Assembly: GCA_958296095.1 (NCBI GenBank)
Contig: OY282434.1
Coordinates: forward strand, 186,001-250,000
Origin: an uncultured Oligoflexales bacterium
Lineage (GTDB): Bacteria > Bdellovibrionota_B > Oligoflexia > Oligoflexales > JAPPIL01
DNA: 64,000 nt
Reading direction: 5' to 3'
Shown here: in pieces, positions 44,087 to 51,649 of the stretch
Layout: each line of letters opens with the position of its first letter
Position numbering within the stretch: the first letter of the stretch is position 1
The notes under the pieces: model-generated
Seen by the model: the letters and a program-made list of their open reading frames with translations, nothing else
Told to the model about the DNA's origin: nothing
Databases searched by the model: none
Made by a program: the position numbers and the translations under genes

Positions 44087-44715
44087 TGGCGCGTTATCGG
44101 GGTGCGGTATGCCGTTTTTGTCGGCGTAGTGGTCAGAAGTTGTTCTTGAAGGGTGATCGCTGTCAGACCGACAAGTGTGCCTACGAGCGGCGAGCTTATC
44201 CGCCAGGTCTGCATGGGCGGGCGCGGCGACAGAAAACCTCCGAGTATGGCACCCAGTTGCGGGAGAAACAAAAAGTGCGGCAGGTATATGGCTTGCTTGA
44301 GAACCAATTTAGCAATACATTCGCGCGTTCGACGCGTGAGCGGGGCATTGTCTCGGAGGTGTTTTTCAAAAATTTAGAGTGTCGCCTCGACAACATCGTC
44401 TATCGGATGGGGTTCGCTCGCAGTCGTAACGAAGCGCGCCAGCTGGTACGGCAGAAGCACATTGAACTGAACGGCAAGACTGTCAATATCCCCGCCTTGC
44501 AGGTGAAGGTCGGCGACGAGATTGCGGTGCGGGAGAAAAGCAAGAAGATGGATATGCTGAAGCTAGCCGCCGATTTATTCAACAGGCGACCTGCACTCAG
44601 CTGGTGTGTGACGGATCAAGATAAAAAGTGTGGTAAAATGAAATCGTTACCTGTGCGCGACGAACTTGGCTTGAACGTTAAGGAGAGGCTCGTCGTCGAG
44701 CTTTACAGTAAATAG
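44086..44715 (+). CDS. rpsD: 30S ribosomal protein S4
   Basis: A 209-residue primary 16S-binding protein. An N-terminal Cys-containing segment, RGAVCRFCRRSGQKLFLKGD, with C-x12-C-type spacing suggests a zinc-bearing S4. YGLLENQFSNTF and the S4 RNA-binding domain with LDNIVYRMGFARSRNEARQL follow. It lies 10 bp before rpoA. Confidence 0.97.
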   Translation: MARYRGAVCRFCRRSGQKLFLKGDRCQTDKCAYERRAYPPGLHGRARRQKTSEYGTQLREKQKVRQVYGLLENQFSNTFARSTRERGIVSEVFFKNLECRLDNIVYRMGFARSRNEARQLVRQKHIELNGKTVNIPALQVKVGDEIAVREKSKKMDMLKLAADLFNRRPALSWCVTDQDKKCGKMKSLPVRDELGLNVKERLVVELYSK

Positions 44716-44725
44716 GAAAGGAAAT

Positions 44726-45736
44726 ATGCAACGCAACTGGCTGGAACTGATCAAGCCACGGTCTATTGAGGCCGAGGTTCTCAACGATACGTATGGCAAG
44801 TTTGTCGCTAAGCCGCTGGAGCGCGGCTATGGCACTACGATCGGCAATTCGCTGCGTCGTATTCTCATCTCTGGCATCAACGGGGCGGCGATTACCGCGG
44901 TGCGTATTCCGGGGGTTGAGCATGAGTTCTCGACTTTGCAGGGGGTCAGGGAGGACGTAACCGACATTATCCTCAACCTCAAGCAGGTTAACTTGCGCTA
45001 TCTGGGGGAGAAGCCAGTGACGGTGTCTCTCAAAGGCGGTGCCAACAGCGTCTTGCGAGCTGGAGACATCGAGAGTAGCGGTGATGTGGGAATTCTCAAC
45101 CCCGAGCAGTTGATCGCCACCGTGGGCGGAGATGGCAGTTTGGAGATGGAGATGGTGGTCAAGGTTGGCCGCGGTTATTTTTCCTCCGACCGCAACCGCG
45201 ACGAAGAGCTGCCGCTGGGGATGATTGCCATCGACTCGATTTTTGCGCCCGTGCGGCGGGTAGCAGTGGGTGTTTCCAACACTCGTGTCGGCCAGATGAC
45301 CGATTACGATCGTCTGACCTTGGAGGTGTGGACGAACGGGGCGGTGCGTCCTGACGATGCCGTTGCCTATGCAGCGAAGATTTTGAAAGAGCAGTTGACT
45401 TGCTTCATCAACTTCGACGAGGCGGAAGAGGACGATACCTACGATGAGGATGCCGAGCGGCAATCGGCCTTGAACGAGAATCTATTCAAGGCGGTCGATT
45501 CGCTGGAGTTGAGCGTGCGGGCGGCGAACTGTCTGGAGAATGCCGACATCAAGTACATCGGCGAATTGGTGACGCGTTCGGAGACGGATATGCTCAAAAC
45601 CAAAAATTTCGGGCGTAAGTCGTTGAATGAGATCAAGGATATTTTGAGCGAGATGGGCTTGTCACTCGGCATGACCATCGACGGATTTGATGCGGACAAG
45701 TTTCGCCAAGATATGGATAATCAACAAAAGCATTGA
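44726..45736 (+). CDS. rpoA: RNA polymerase alpha subunit
   Basis: A 336-residue alpha subunit. The N-terminal dimerisation domain includes [20 protein letters not shown] and [21 protein letters not shown] linker follows, and a C-terminal domain contacts UP elements and activators ([40 protein letters not shown]). The linker is rich in Asp/Glu ([11 protein letters not shown]). ATG start behind AGGAAAGG. Confidence 0.98.
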   Translation: MQRNWLELIKPRSIEAEVLNDTYGKFVAKPLERGYGTTIGNSLRRILISGINGAAITAVRIPGVEHEFSTLQGVREDVTDIILNLKQVNLRYLGEKPVTVSLKGGANSVLRAGDIESSGDVGILNPEQLIATVGGDGSLEMEMVVKVGRGYFSSDRNRDEELPLGMIAIDSIFAPVRRVAVGVSNTRVGQMTDYDRLTLEVWTNGAVRPDDAVAYAAKILKEQLTCFINFDEAEEDDTYDEDAERQSALNENLFKAVDSLELSVRAANCLENADIKYIGELVTRSETDMLKTKNFGRKSLNEIKDILSEMGLSLGMTIDGFDADKFRQDMDNQQKH

Positions 45737-45742
45737 GCAAGC

Positions 45743-46129
45743 ATGAAGCATCTCCATGGACATCGTAAGCTAGGACGCGCTACGGCGCATCGGCGGGCTA
45801 TGTTGGGCAACTTGAGCACGGCGTTGATCATGCACGAGAGCATTAAGACGACCTTGCCGCGGGCGAAAGCGTTGCGTGCCGTGGTTGAGCGCTGCATCAC
45901 CTGGGGCAAACGTGGCACGTTGGCAGCACGACGACGCGCGGCAGCACTGCTGCACGGGCGTGAGGCGGTCAGCAAGCTATGTGATGAGCTAGCCCCGCGT
46001 TTCAAGGAACGGCCAGGTGGCTATACCCGCATTTTTCGTAGCGGCTTGCGTGCTGGTGATGGGGCGCAGATGGCAATCATCGAGTTTGTCGATTTTAGTT
46101 GGCAAGAGGAGGAAAGCGAAGATGCTTAG
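45743..46129 (+). CDS. rplQ: 50S ribosomal protein L17
   Basis: A 128-residue L17, the last ribosomal gene of the superoperon. MKHLHGHRKLGRATAHRRAM, LGNLSTALIMHESIKTTLPR and GGYTRIFRSGLRAGDGAQMA are conserved. Its end overlaps the next (lipoprotein) gene by 8 bp, so the operon continues. Confidence 0.97.
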   Translation: MKHLHGHRKLGRATAHRRAMLGNLSTALIMHESIKTTLPRAKALRAVVERCITWGKRGTLAARRRAAALLHGREAVSKLCDELAPRFKERPGGYTRIFRSGLRAGDGAQMAIIEFVDFSWQEEESEDA

Positions 46130-46544
46130 GTTGGCTTTCACTGCGGCACTCTTGCTGTTAGGCGGCTGTGAGCAGACGCGTGTCACGTTGCAGCACCTTG
46201 ATCTGTGGGGGTTTCGTCTCTTCGGGCAGTCGCTGTTGTCAGACACTGGTTATGTGCGCATCAAAGAAGTGCATCTCAATAATCGGGTGTTGCTGGGCAA
46301 GCCTGTGATCGTCGCGGGCGCATTACAGAAGGTAGGGGCACAGCGCACATATTTGGTAATGACCGACAGTAGTGCCAAGCTGGTGGTCGATCTGACCAAG
46401 CTGGCGGCGGCGGAACGCGAGCAACTGGACGATGATGGTGCACAGGGATCGGTACGCCTGAAGGTGTTCGGCGTGGTTGGCATCAGTAACAGAGGGCATC
46501 CACACCTTCTCGCCAAAGCCCTGCGACCCTTAGGCAATACTTGA
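46122..46544 (+). CDS. Small lipoprotein co-transcribed with rplQ
   Basis: A 140-residue protein. The signal LAFTAALLLLGGCEQ has a canonical lipobox. The mature part is beta-rich: YVRIKEVHLNNRVLLGKPVI and VAGALQKVGAQRTYLVMTD, then SAKLVVDLTKLA. The pattern suggests an OB-like fold, but no family is certain. The ATG lies inside rplQ behind GAGGAGG, so it is translated from the ribosomal transcript, an unusual place for a lipoprotein. Confidence 0.6.
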   Translation: MLRLAFTAALLLLGGCEQTRVTLQHLDLWGFRLFGQSLLSDTGYVRIKEVHLNNRVLLGKPVIVAGALQKVGAQRTYLVMTDSSAKLVVDLTKLAAAEREQLDDDGAQGSVRLKVFGVVGISNRGHPHLLAKALRPLGNT

Positions 46545-46551
46545 CTGCACG

Positions 46552-47286
46552 GTGGTAGAGGGGGGCGAGCCAACAGGGTGCGCCAGCGGCACGGACATCG
46601 ATCGCGGTGTCGTATCCCAGTGCTGGCGGAAGATCTATGTACGGGTCTGGTCGCCTGAACGCGACGTGGTGGTGTTGGGCAATGGCGGCCGCGCTGAGTC
46701 GGCCTGCTATCAAGAGCGCTGTGCGGCACAAGGCGTGCCTGTTCTGCGTCGCAAGGGAGGTGGCGAGGCGGTTGTGTTGCACCCGCACTGTATCGTCGTC
46801 AGCATGGGCTTATGGGTCAGGCAGTACTTCCACAATGCGCACTACTTCGCATGTATCAATGCCGCGTTAATTGAGATCCTCGCCTCTTATCACACGGCCT
46901 GGGCAGATTTGCGGCAACGTGGCATCAGCGACATTGCTTGGGGCGAGCGCAAGATAGGTGGCACGTCGATCTTTCGCAGTCGCAACTATCTCCTGTATCA
47001 GGCTTCGCTGCTCTACCGTACGCAGGTAGGCAAGATAAGCGCGCTGTTGCCGCATCCGCCCCGTGAGCCAGACTATCGCGGGGGACGCACGCACGCGCAG
47101 TTTCTGTGCGGTCTGGCTGACCTCGCACCTGACAGCAGTCAAGACGCAGTCAGTGCGGCTTTGCGTGAAGCCCTGCCAGGTGCGATCGCGGGCTCGCTGG
47201 CCACGGAACTGATCGAGCCGCCCGCCGAGCAGTGCGAAGGACTGTTGCAACGTGCTGTGGTCGGGGAAGCGAGGAGGTTGAATTAG
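46552..47286 (+). CDS. Lipoate/biotin-protein ligase-like protein
   Basis: A 244-residue protein of the LplA/LipB/BirA fold. LGNGGRAESACYQERCAAQG and VLRRKGGGEAVVLHPHCIVV match the RRxGGGxxV loop of lipoate ligases, and DIAWGERKIGGTSIFRSRN carries the equivalent of the active-site lysine (K in RKIGG). Such enzymes attach or transfer lipoate or octanoate to carrier lysines. Whether lipoate, octanoate or another acid is the substrate cannot be told. It starts with GTG 46552, 7 nt after the lipoprotein gene, extending the alpha operon; the ribosome site is weak. Confidence 0.65.
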   Translation: MVEGGEPTGCASGTDIDRGVVSQCWRKIYVRVWSPERDVVVLGNGGRAESACYQERCAAQGVPVLRRKGGGEAVVLHPHCIVVSMGLWVRQYFHNAHYFACINAALIEILASYHTAWADLRQRGISDIAWGERKIGGTSIFRSRNYLLYQASLLYRTQVGKISALLPHPPREPDYRGGRTHAQFLCGLADLAPDSSQDAVSAALREALPGAIAGSLATELIEPPAEQCEGLLQRAVVGEARRLN

Positions 47287-47344
47287 TTTTCGGGCACTTG
47301 TTCTGCTATTGATTATGCTGATCGGCATCACTTTCTGTCTCGTC

Positions 47345-47480
47345 AGGCATGTTCAGCTTCTTGCTACGCACGGCTTTTTGTATCGCTCGCTTCCTAGCTC
47401 GCTTCGCTCGCTACGCTGCGCCGTGCCAAGACAACGGAGATTTGTGCTAAGGGAGGTCTTTGCTGCTTCCTAGCTCTTTC
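47345..47480 (-). repeat. Mosaic repeat cluster R5
   Basis: One reverse-orientation tail and head: GGCTTTTTGTATCGCTCGC, TTCCTAGCTCGC, GCCAAGACAACGGAGATTTG and a further TTCCTAGCTC. No complete core with both inverted ends. It fills most of the gap between the ligase-like gene and the lipoprotein at 47618. Confidence 0.7.
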
Positions 47481-47496
47481 CGTGGGGTAGGGCTGG

Positions 47497-47526
47497 TTCA
47501 GCATAATCCTAAAAATCTAATATAAT
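47497..47526 (+). promoter_or_regulatory. Possible promoter of lipoprotein gene 47618
   Basis: TTCAGC (47497-47502), an 18-bp spacer, and a perfect TATAAT (47521-47526). The -35 box is weak. It lies just outside the repeat cluster. Confidence 0.4.
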
Positions 47527-47552
47527 CAAGAACTTAAATTAATTTCTAAAGC

Positions 47553-47573
47553 AAAAAAAAACGACCGAAGGTC
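47553..47573 (-). terminator. Rho-independent terminator pointing left
   Basis: Read on the minus strand, GACC-TTC-GGTC is followed by a run of at least nine T. The stem is short but the T-run is long. No minus-strand gene ends nearby; the closest is the atuA-gcdH operon, which ends at 48583. It would stop transcripts entering from the right. Confidence 0.45.
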
Positions 47574-47617
47574 ATGTATAGCTGTGGTTATTTGTAAATT
47601 TTAATTTGGAGTTAGTC

Positions 47618-48442
47618 GTGCAGTATACCAAAAAACATCTGGGCTTGCAGTTCGTCGTCTTTTGCCTGGTGCTAGCCTTGGCAGGTGGTTGCAAAACGAT
47701 GGGCAGTAGGACTCTCGATGATCAAGAGGAGAAGCCGTCGCGGGCTAAGCGCGCGGCAGTCATCGCCGTAGCTGTGCTGGGTGTAGCCGCGGGAGTTTTT
47801 GGTGGAGTTGCGCTGGCAAAACGTCTGCGGCACCCTGATCTTGGCAAGCAGTTTGACAAGCAGTTAGATGATTTCAGGCAGCTGACCAAAAAGGCTGCAG
47901 AGAATCCTGATGATGAGCAAGCTACTAAGGAAGTGCATGAGGTCGCGAAGCGCATTAAAGCTACAATTGAAGAGGCAGGTAGTGATGAGCTTGCTAGAAG
48001 ATTCGAGATAAGCGTTACAGAAGCACCTACATATATTAGGGCTGATTACCTACTAAAAAATCTACAAGAAGCGAGCACTTCCGCGGCTCGGCAAGAGGCA
48101 AAAGAAGCAATCGAAGAATTGATTGAAGAACTAAATAAAGATCTAGATAAACTGCGTGCCGGGGGCGGTAAGTTTGATATAGATATAGATTACCTAGTTG
48201 AGGAAATCGTTAGATCTGATCTGCCTGACCCTAGGAAAACTTACGATAAACTTGAGGACTATGTTGCTGCCCACAAAAATGCTACAGGAGCTAAGCCAGA
48301 AGCTGAGCTACGCGAGCTGTGGGATAACTATGACAGTGTTTTTGCGACGCGGGTAGAGGAATTTAGAAAAAATTCAAGAAATAATGCGATAGATGCGTTT
48401 GAAGAAAGGCTCCTGAAAAAATTACGCCAAGCAGTGCAATAA
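47618..48442 (+). CDS. Lipoprotein with transmembrane and helical domains
   Basis: A 274-residue protein. The signal FVVFCLVLALAGGCKT has a canonical lipobox. A short charged linker follows, then a second hydrophobic segment AAVIAVAVLGVAAGVFGGVA, and a long Glu/Lys-rich helical remainder (FDKQLDDFRQLTKKAAENPD; EAKEAIEELIEELNKDLDKL) with coiled-coil character. It starts with GTG 47618 behind GGAG. Its second hydrophobic segment resembles that in the truncated gene at 11014. Repeats lie on both sides. Function unknown. Confidence 0.65.
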   Translation: MQYTKKHLGLQFVVFCLVLALAGGCKTMGSRTLDDQEEKPSRAKRAAVIAVAVLGVAAGVFGGVALAKRLRHPDLGKQFDKQLDDFRQLTKKAAENPDDEQATKEVHEVAKRIKATIEEAGSDELARRFEISVTEAPTYIRADYLLKNLQEASTSAARQEAKEAIEELIEELNKDLDKLRAGGGKFDIDIDYLVEEIVRSDLPDPRKTYDKLEDYVAAHKNATGAKPEAELRELWDNYDSVFATRVEEFRKNSRNNAIDAFEERLLKKLRQAVQ

Positions 48443-48582
48443 CGAGCTACTCGTGCACAGCTGCAATACAGGGAGATCAGAGCGCAAGCAGCGAGGGAGC
48501 GAGAAAGCGGCAAACAGTCTCGTAAGGCGAGCGTTACAAAAAGCCGTGCGTAGCGCAGCGCGCAGCGCAGCGCGCCACGGCG
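48443..48582 (+). repeat. Mosaic repeat cluster R6
   Basis: Forward-orientation words GCAGCGAGGGAGCGAGAAAG, CGGCAAACAGTCTCGTAAGG, GCGAGCGTTACAAAAAGCC and a GCGCAGC run. The same word order with CAGTCTCGTAAGGCGAGCG occurs in R3. It ends directly at the stop codon of gcdH. Confidence 0.75.
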
Positions 48583-49737
48583 CTAGAAAGCGGCCTGACC
48601 CGTGATGTCCTGACCGAGAATGAGCAGATGGATGTCGCGTGTGCCTTCGTAGGTTGAAACAGTCTCGAGATTGCACATGTGCCGCATCGTCGCATACTCA
48701 TCCATGATACCGCTTGCACCGAGCAGATCACGACAGGTGCGGGCAACATGCAGTGCCGTCGCGACATTCGCCTGCTTTGCCATACTGACCTGTGCGAAGC
48801 GCAACTGCCCGCTGCTTTTCAGCTGTCCTATGCGCAAAGCCAGCAGTTGAGCCTGGGTAATGGCGGTCAGCAGCAAGGCGAGCTTGCGTTGCACGAGTTG
48901 TTTGGCTGCCAGTGTCGTGCCGAACAGTTTGCGCTCACCCACAGAGGCCAGCACCTCCTCGTAGCAGGCTTCCGCCGCGCCGATTACCCCCCAAGCAATC
49001 CCGTAACGTGCCTGGGTGAGACAGCTCAATGCCGCCTTCATGCCGACGGCCTGGGGTAACATGTTGTCGGCGCTAACGAAGACATTGTCAAAATATAGCT
49101 CGGAAGTCACCGACACCCGCAACGATAGCTTGCCCCGCATCGTCTTGACGGTCATACCTTTGCTGTCACAAGGCACGATAAAGCCACGCACCTCCGTGCC
49201 CAATTTCGCCCAGACGATGGCAATCTGTGCCATGCTGCCGTTGGTAATCCACATCTTTGCCCCGTTGAGCAGATAGCCGTTTTTATGGGCAACCGCTCTC
49301 GTTTGCATAGCCTCTGGATCAGAACCGCCATACTGTTCGGTCAAGCCGAAACAGCCGACAGCTGCACCACTCTGCAATCGCGGCAGCCACCGTTGCTTTT
49401 GTTCTTGGCTGCCAAAGGCGTGAATGGGATACATGACCAGTGCGCCCTGCACCGAGGCAAAACTCCTGAGACCCGAATCCGCCCGCTCAAGTTCACGCAT
49501 GACCAAGCCATAGGCGATGTCGTCCATGCCTGCCAGGCCATAGCCGTGCAAATTTGCGCCGAGCAACCCCAACGCGCCCATGCTTGCTACAACTTCTTGG
49601 GGAAACTGCTCTTGCCGCCAACAATCACGCAACCGCGGCTGGACTTCCTTTTGCACGAAATCCCTGACCGTCTCGCTGACCAGCTGCTGTTCGTCGCTGA
49701 ACAACTCGGTAATGTTCAGAAAATCTGTCGCCGACAC
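48583..49737 (-). CDS. gcdH: Glutaryl-CoA dehydrogenase-type acyl-CoA dehydrogenase
   Basis: An FAD enzyme of 384 residues. The closest family appears to be glutaryl-CoA dehydrogenase, which oxidises and decarboxylates glutaryl-CoA to crotonyl-CoA in Lys/Trp breakdown. GCFGLTEQYGGSDPEAMQTR (FAD/substrate loop), KMWITNGS, CLTQARYGIAWGVIGAAEAC, and NLETVSTYEGTRDIHLLILG with the catalytic Glu match that family. GTG start, 2 nt past the atuA stop, so the two form an operon. The stop touches repeat cluster R6. Confidence 0.88.
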   Translation of the reverse strand: MSATDFLNITELFSDEQQLVSETVRDFVQKEVQPRLRDCWRQEQFPQEVVASMGALGLLGANLHGYGLAGMDDIAYGLVMRELERADSGLRSFASVQGALVMYPIHAFGSQEQKQRWLPRLQSGAAVGCFGLTEQYGGSDPEAMQTRAVAHKNGYLLNGAKMWITNGSMAQIAIVWAKLGTEVRGFIVPCDSKGMTVKTMRGKLSLRVSVTSELYFDNVFVSADNMLPQAVGMKAALSCLTQARYGIAWGVIGAAEACYEEVLASVGERKLFGTTLAAKQLVQRKLALLLTAITQAQLLALRIGQLKSSGQLRFAQVSMAKQANVATALHVARTCRDLLGASGIMDEYATMRHMCNLETVSTYEGTRDIHLLILGQDITGQAAF

Positions 49738-49739
49738 AA

Positions 49740-51530
49740 CTAACCTGCCACTTCTGGTGGCACAGACACCTCTTGGCGCAGCAGTGCTTGGGCGAGGGTT
49801 TTGCCTTGGGGGTCGATGCGCAGGGATCTCGTGCCGCCGCCGCCGAGAGCTTGGGTGAGGATGAAGTTAAAGCCCTGCAATCGCGGCAAAGCATAACGCC
49901 TGACTTCGCCGTGACAGAGATCGCGAAAATAGTTTTTGACCCGCGACGCGGTAAGATAGCTGTCGAGAAAATTATACGCCGCCGCGCTGCGTGCCAACAC
50001 CCCAATGTTGGCCGCGTCGCTCTTGTCACCGCTACGTGCCAAGCAAATACGGCTGAGCGGCATGCGCACCCCTGTCGCGGGCCGCAGGTCGACATCATGC
50101 AGCTGTGTCGCGATTTGGGGGGCGGGAAAAGATGGCACACGGCCTGCCGCGTCAGGCATGTCGATGACGATGGTGGTATCGCCCTGTTGGCCGTATAGGG
50201 CGAGCTTAGCCGGCACGGCATCTTTCGGCAACAGTGCCGGCCAATAGCTGATAATTTCCTGCACACGTGGTGCACCACCGATGGTGGCAACACCCGGCGG
50301 ACCGCTTAAAATCAACGCGGGCACCAGCTTGATGAATTTTTGTAATTTTTCCCGGCTGGCGGCCCGGGCACTCAAGCGCAACAAAATCTCGTCGCCCTCT
50401 GTGGTCGCGGCCAGCGAACGATGGCAAGCATCTTGTCCACAGTACTCGATTAACATTTCCTCCAACTCGTCGGCGGCAATGCGTTGCTGAAAAATTTCCG
50501 CAAACTTGCGTGCCTTGGCCAAAGCCTGCGGGCCGCTGACGACAATGCTGCCACTGGCTTTGCAGCCATCGCGGTAGCACATCGACACTTTGTGGGTGGT
50601 CGTCGGTGCGCGACCACGGGCATTGCTAACCAGCACACAATCCTCGCCCTGTTGTGTGAGTTCAAGCGTGCTGAAATCACAGATGACATCTGGCGTGATA
50701 TAGTTGTGCGGGTCGCCCATTTCATAGACGAGCTGTTCACGCACGGTATCGACCGACACTAGCCCGCCGCTGTCAGGATGTTTGGTAAGCATGAACGTGC
50801 CATCGGCAAACATTTCTACGATCGGATAACCCATGGCCTTAAAATTTTTGACTAACTGCCAGTCGGTGAAATTACCGCCCGTCACCTGACAGCCACATTC
50901 AAGCAGATGCCCTGCAATTATTCCCGCGGCAAGCTTATCCCAATCCTGCGGCGACCAATTGAACGCATGCCGCAGGGCCGCCAAGGTGATACCGGTGTCG
51001 GTAACCCGCCCGCAGATAACGATGTTGGGGTTGCTCTGCAAGGCCGCGACCACTGGCTGCGCACCGAAATAGACGTTGGCCGCCGCCAGTTTGTCTGCCA
51101 CCTGGGTGAAAGGTCTACCGTCTTCCATGTTGGTAAATGTAACACCCTGTGCATGCAGATCATGCACTCGATCGAGAATGCCATCGCCATGCACGATGGC
51201 AATGTTAAGTTTGACCCCTATGGTGTTAGCGAGTTCGGCGATGGCCTTGGCACAGGCGAAGGGATTAACCCCGCCAGCATTGGTAATCACGCAGATCTTT
51301 TTGCTGACCAGCTCCGCCAGCACGGGTTCGAGCATGGTAATAAAATCAGTCGCGTAACCACGGGTGGGGTCGCGGTTTTTCTGTTTCTGCATGATCGACA
51401 TCGTCACTTCGGCGAGAAAATCCATGCTGATATAGTCGAGTTTGCCGCCCGTCACTTGTCGGTGCAAGGCCTCAGGATCATCACCCCAATAGCCGCTAGC
51501 ATTACCAATTCTAACGCTACGCTGTTCCAT
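49740..51530 (-). CDS. AtuA-family (DUF1446) protein
   Basis: A 596-residue protein of the acyclic terpene utilisation AtuA family. It opens VRIGNASGYWGDDPEALHRQ and LDYISMDFLAEVTMSIMQ, then ITNAGGVNPFACAKAIAEL and NIVICGRVTDTGITLAALRH. A C-terminal AtuA-like ferredoxin-fold domain follows, with SRICLARSGDKSDAANIGVL and ALGGGGTRSLRIDPQGKTL. The biochemical reaction of the family is not firmly known; members sit in CoA-ester breakdown operons. Coupling to gcdH fits a catabolic role. The start is set at ATG 51530, which gives the family N-terminus. Confidence 0.85.
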   Translation of the reverse strand: MEQRSVRIGNASGYWGDDPEALHRQVTGGKLDYISMDFLAEVTMSIMQKQKNRDPTRGYATDFITMLEPVLAELVSKKICVITNAGGVNPFACAKAIAELANTIGVKLNIAIVHGDGILDRVHDLHAQGVTFTNMEDGRPFTQVADKLAAANVYFGAQPVVAALQSNPNIVICGRVTDTGITLAALRHAFNWSPQDWDKLAAGIIAGHLLECGCQVTGGNFTDWQLVKNFKAMGYPIVEMFADGTFMLTKHPDSGGLVSVDTVREQLVYEMGDPHNYITPDVICDFSTLELTQQGEDCVLVSNARGRAPTTTHKVSMCYRDGCKASGSIVVSGPQALAKARKFAEIFQQRIAADELEEMLIEYCGQDACHRSLAATTEGDEILLRLSARAASREKLQKFIKLVPALILSGPPGVATIGGAPRVQEIISYWPALLPKDAVPAKLALYGQQGDTTIVIDMPDAAGRVPSFPAPQIATQLHDVDLRPATGVRMPLSRICLARSGDKSDAANIGVLARSAAAYNFLDSYLTASRVKNYFRDLCHGEVRRYALPRLQGFNFILTQALGGGGTRSLRIDPQGKTLAQALLRQEVSVPPEVAG

Positions 51531-51649
51531 AACGGCCGTATTATAGCGCAAAAAGTGCTGACAAGAAACAACATTGATGCGCTGCACGGACCGCGGGATG
51601 CCGCGTAGTCAGCGTTGTGGTTGAGCATCTCTGCCGCTGCCAGCTCAAC

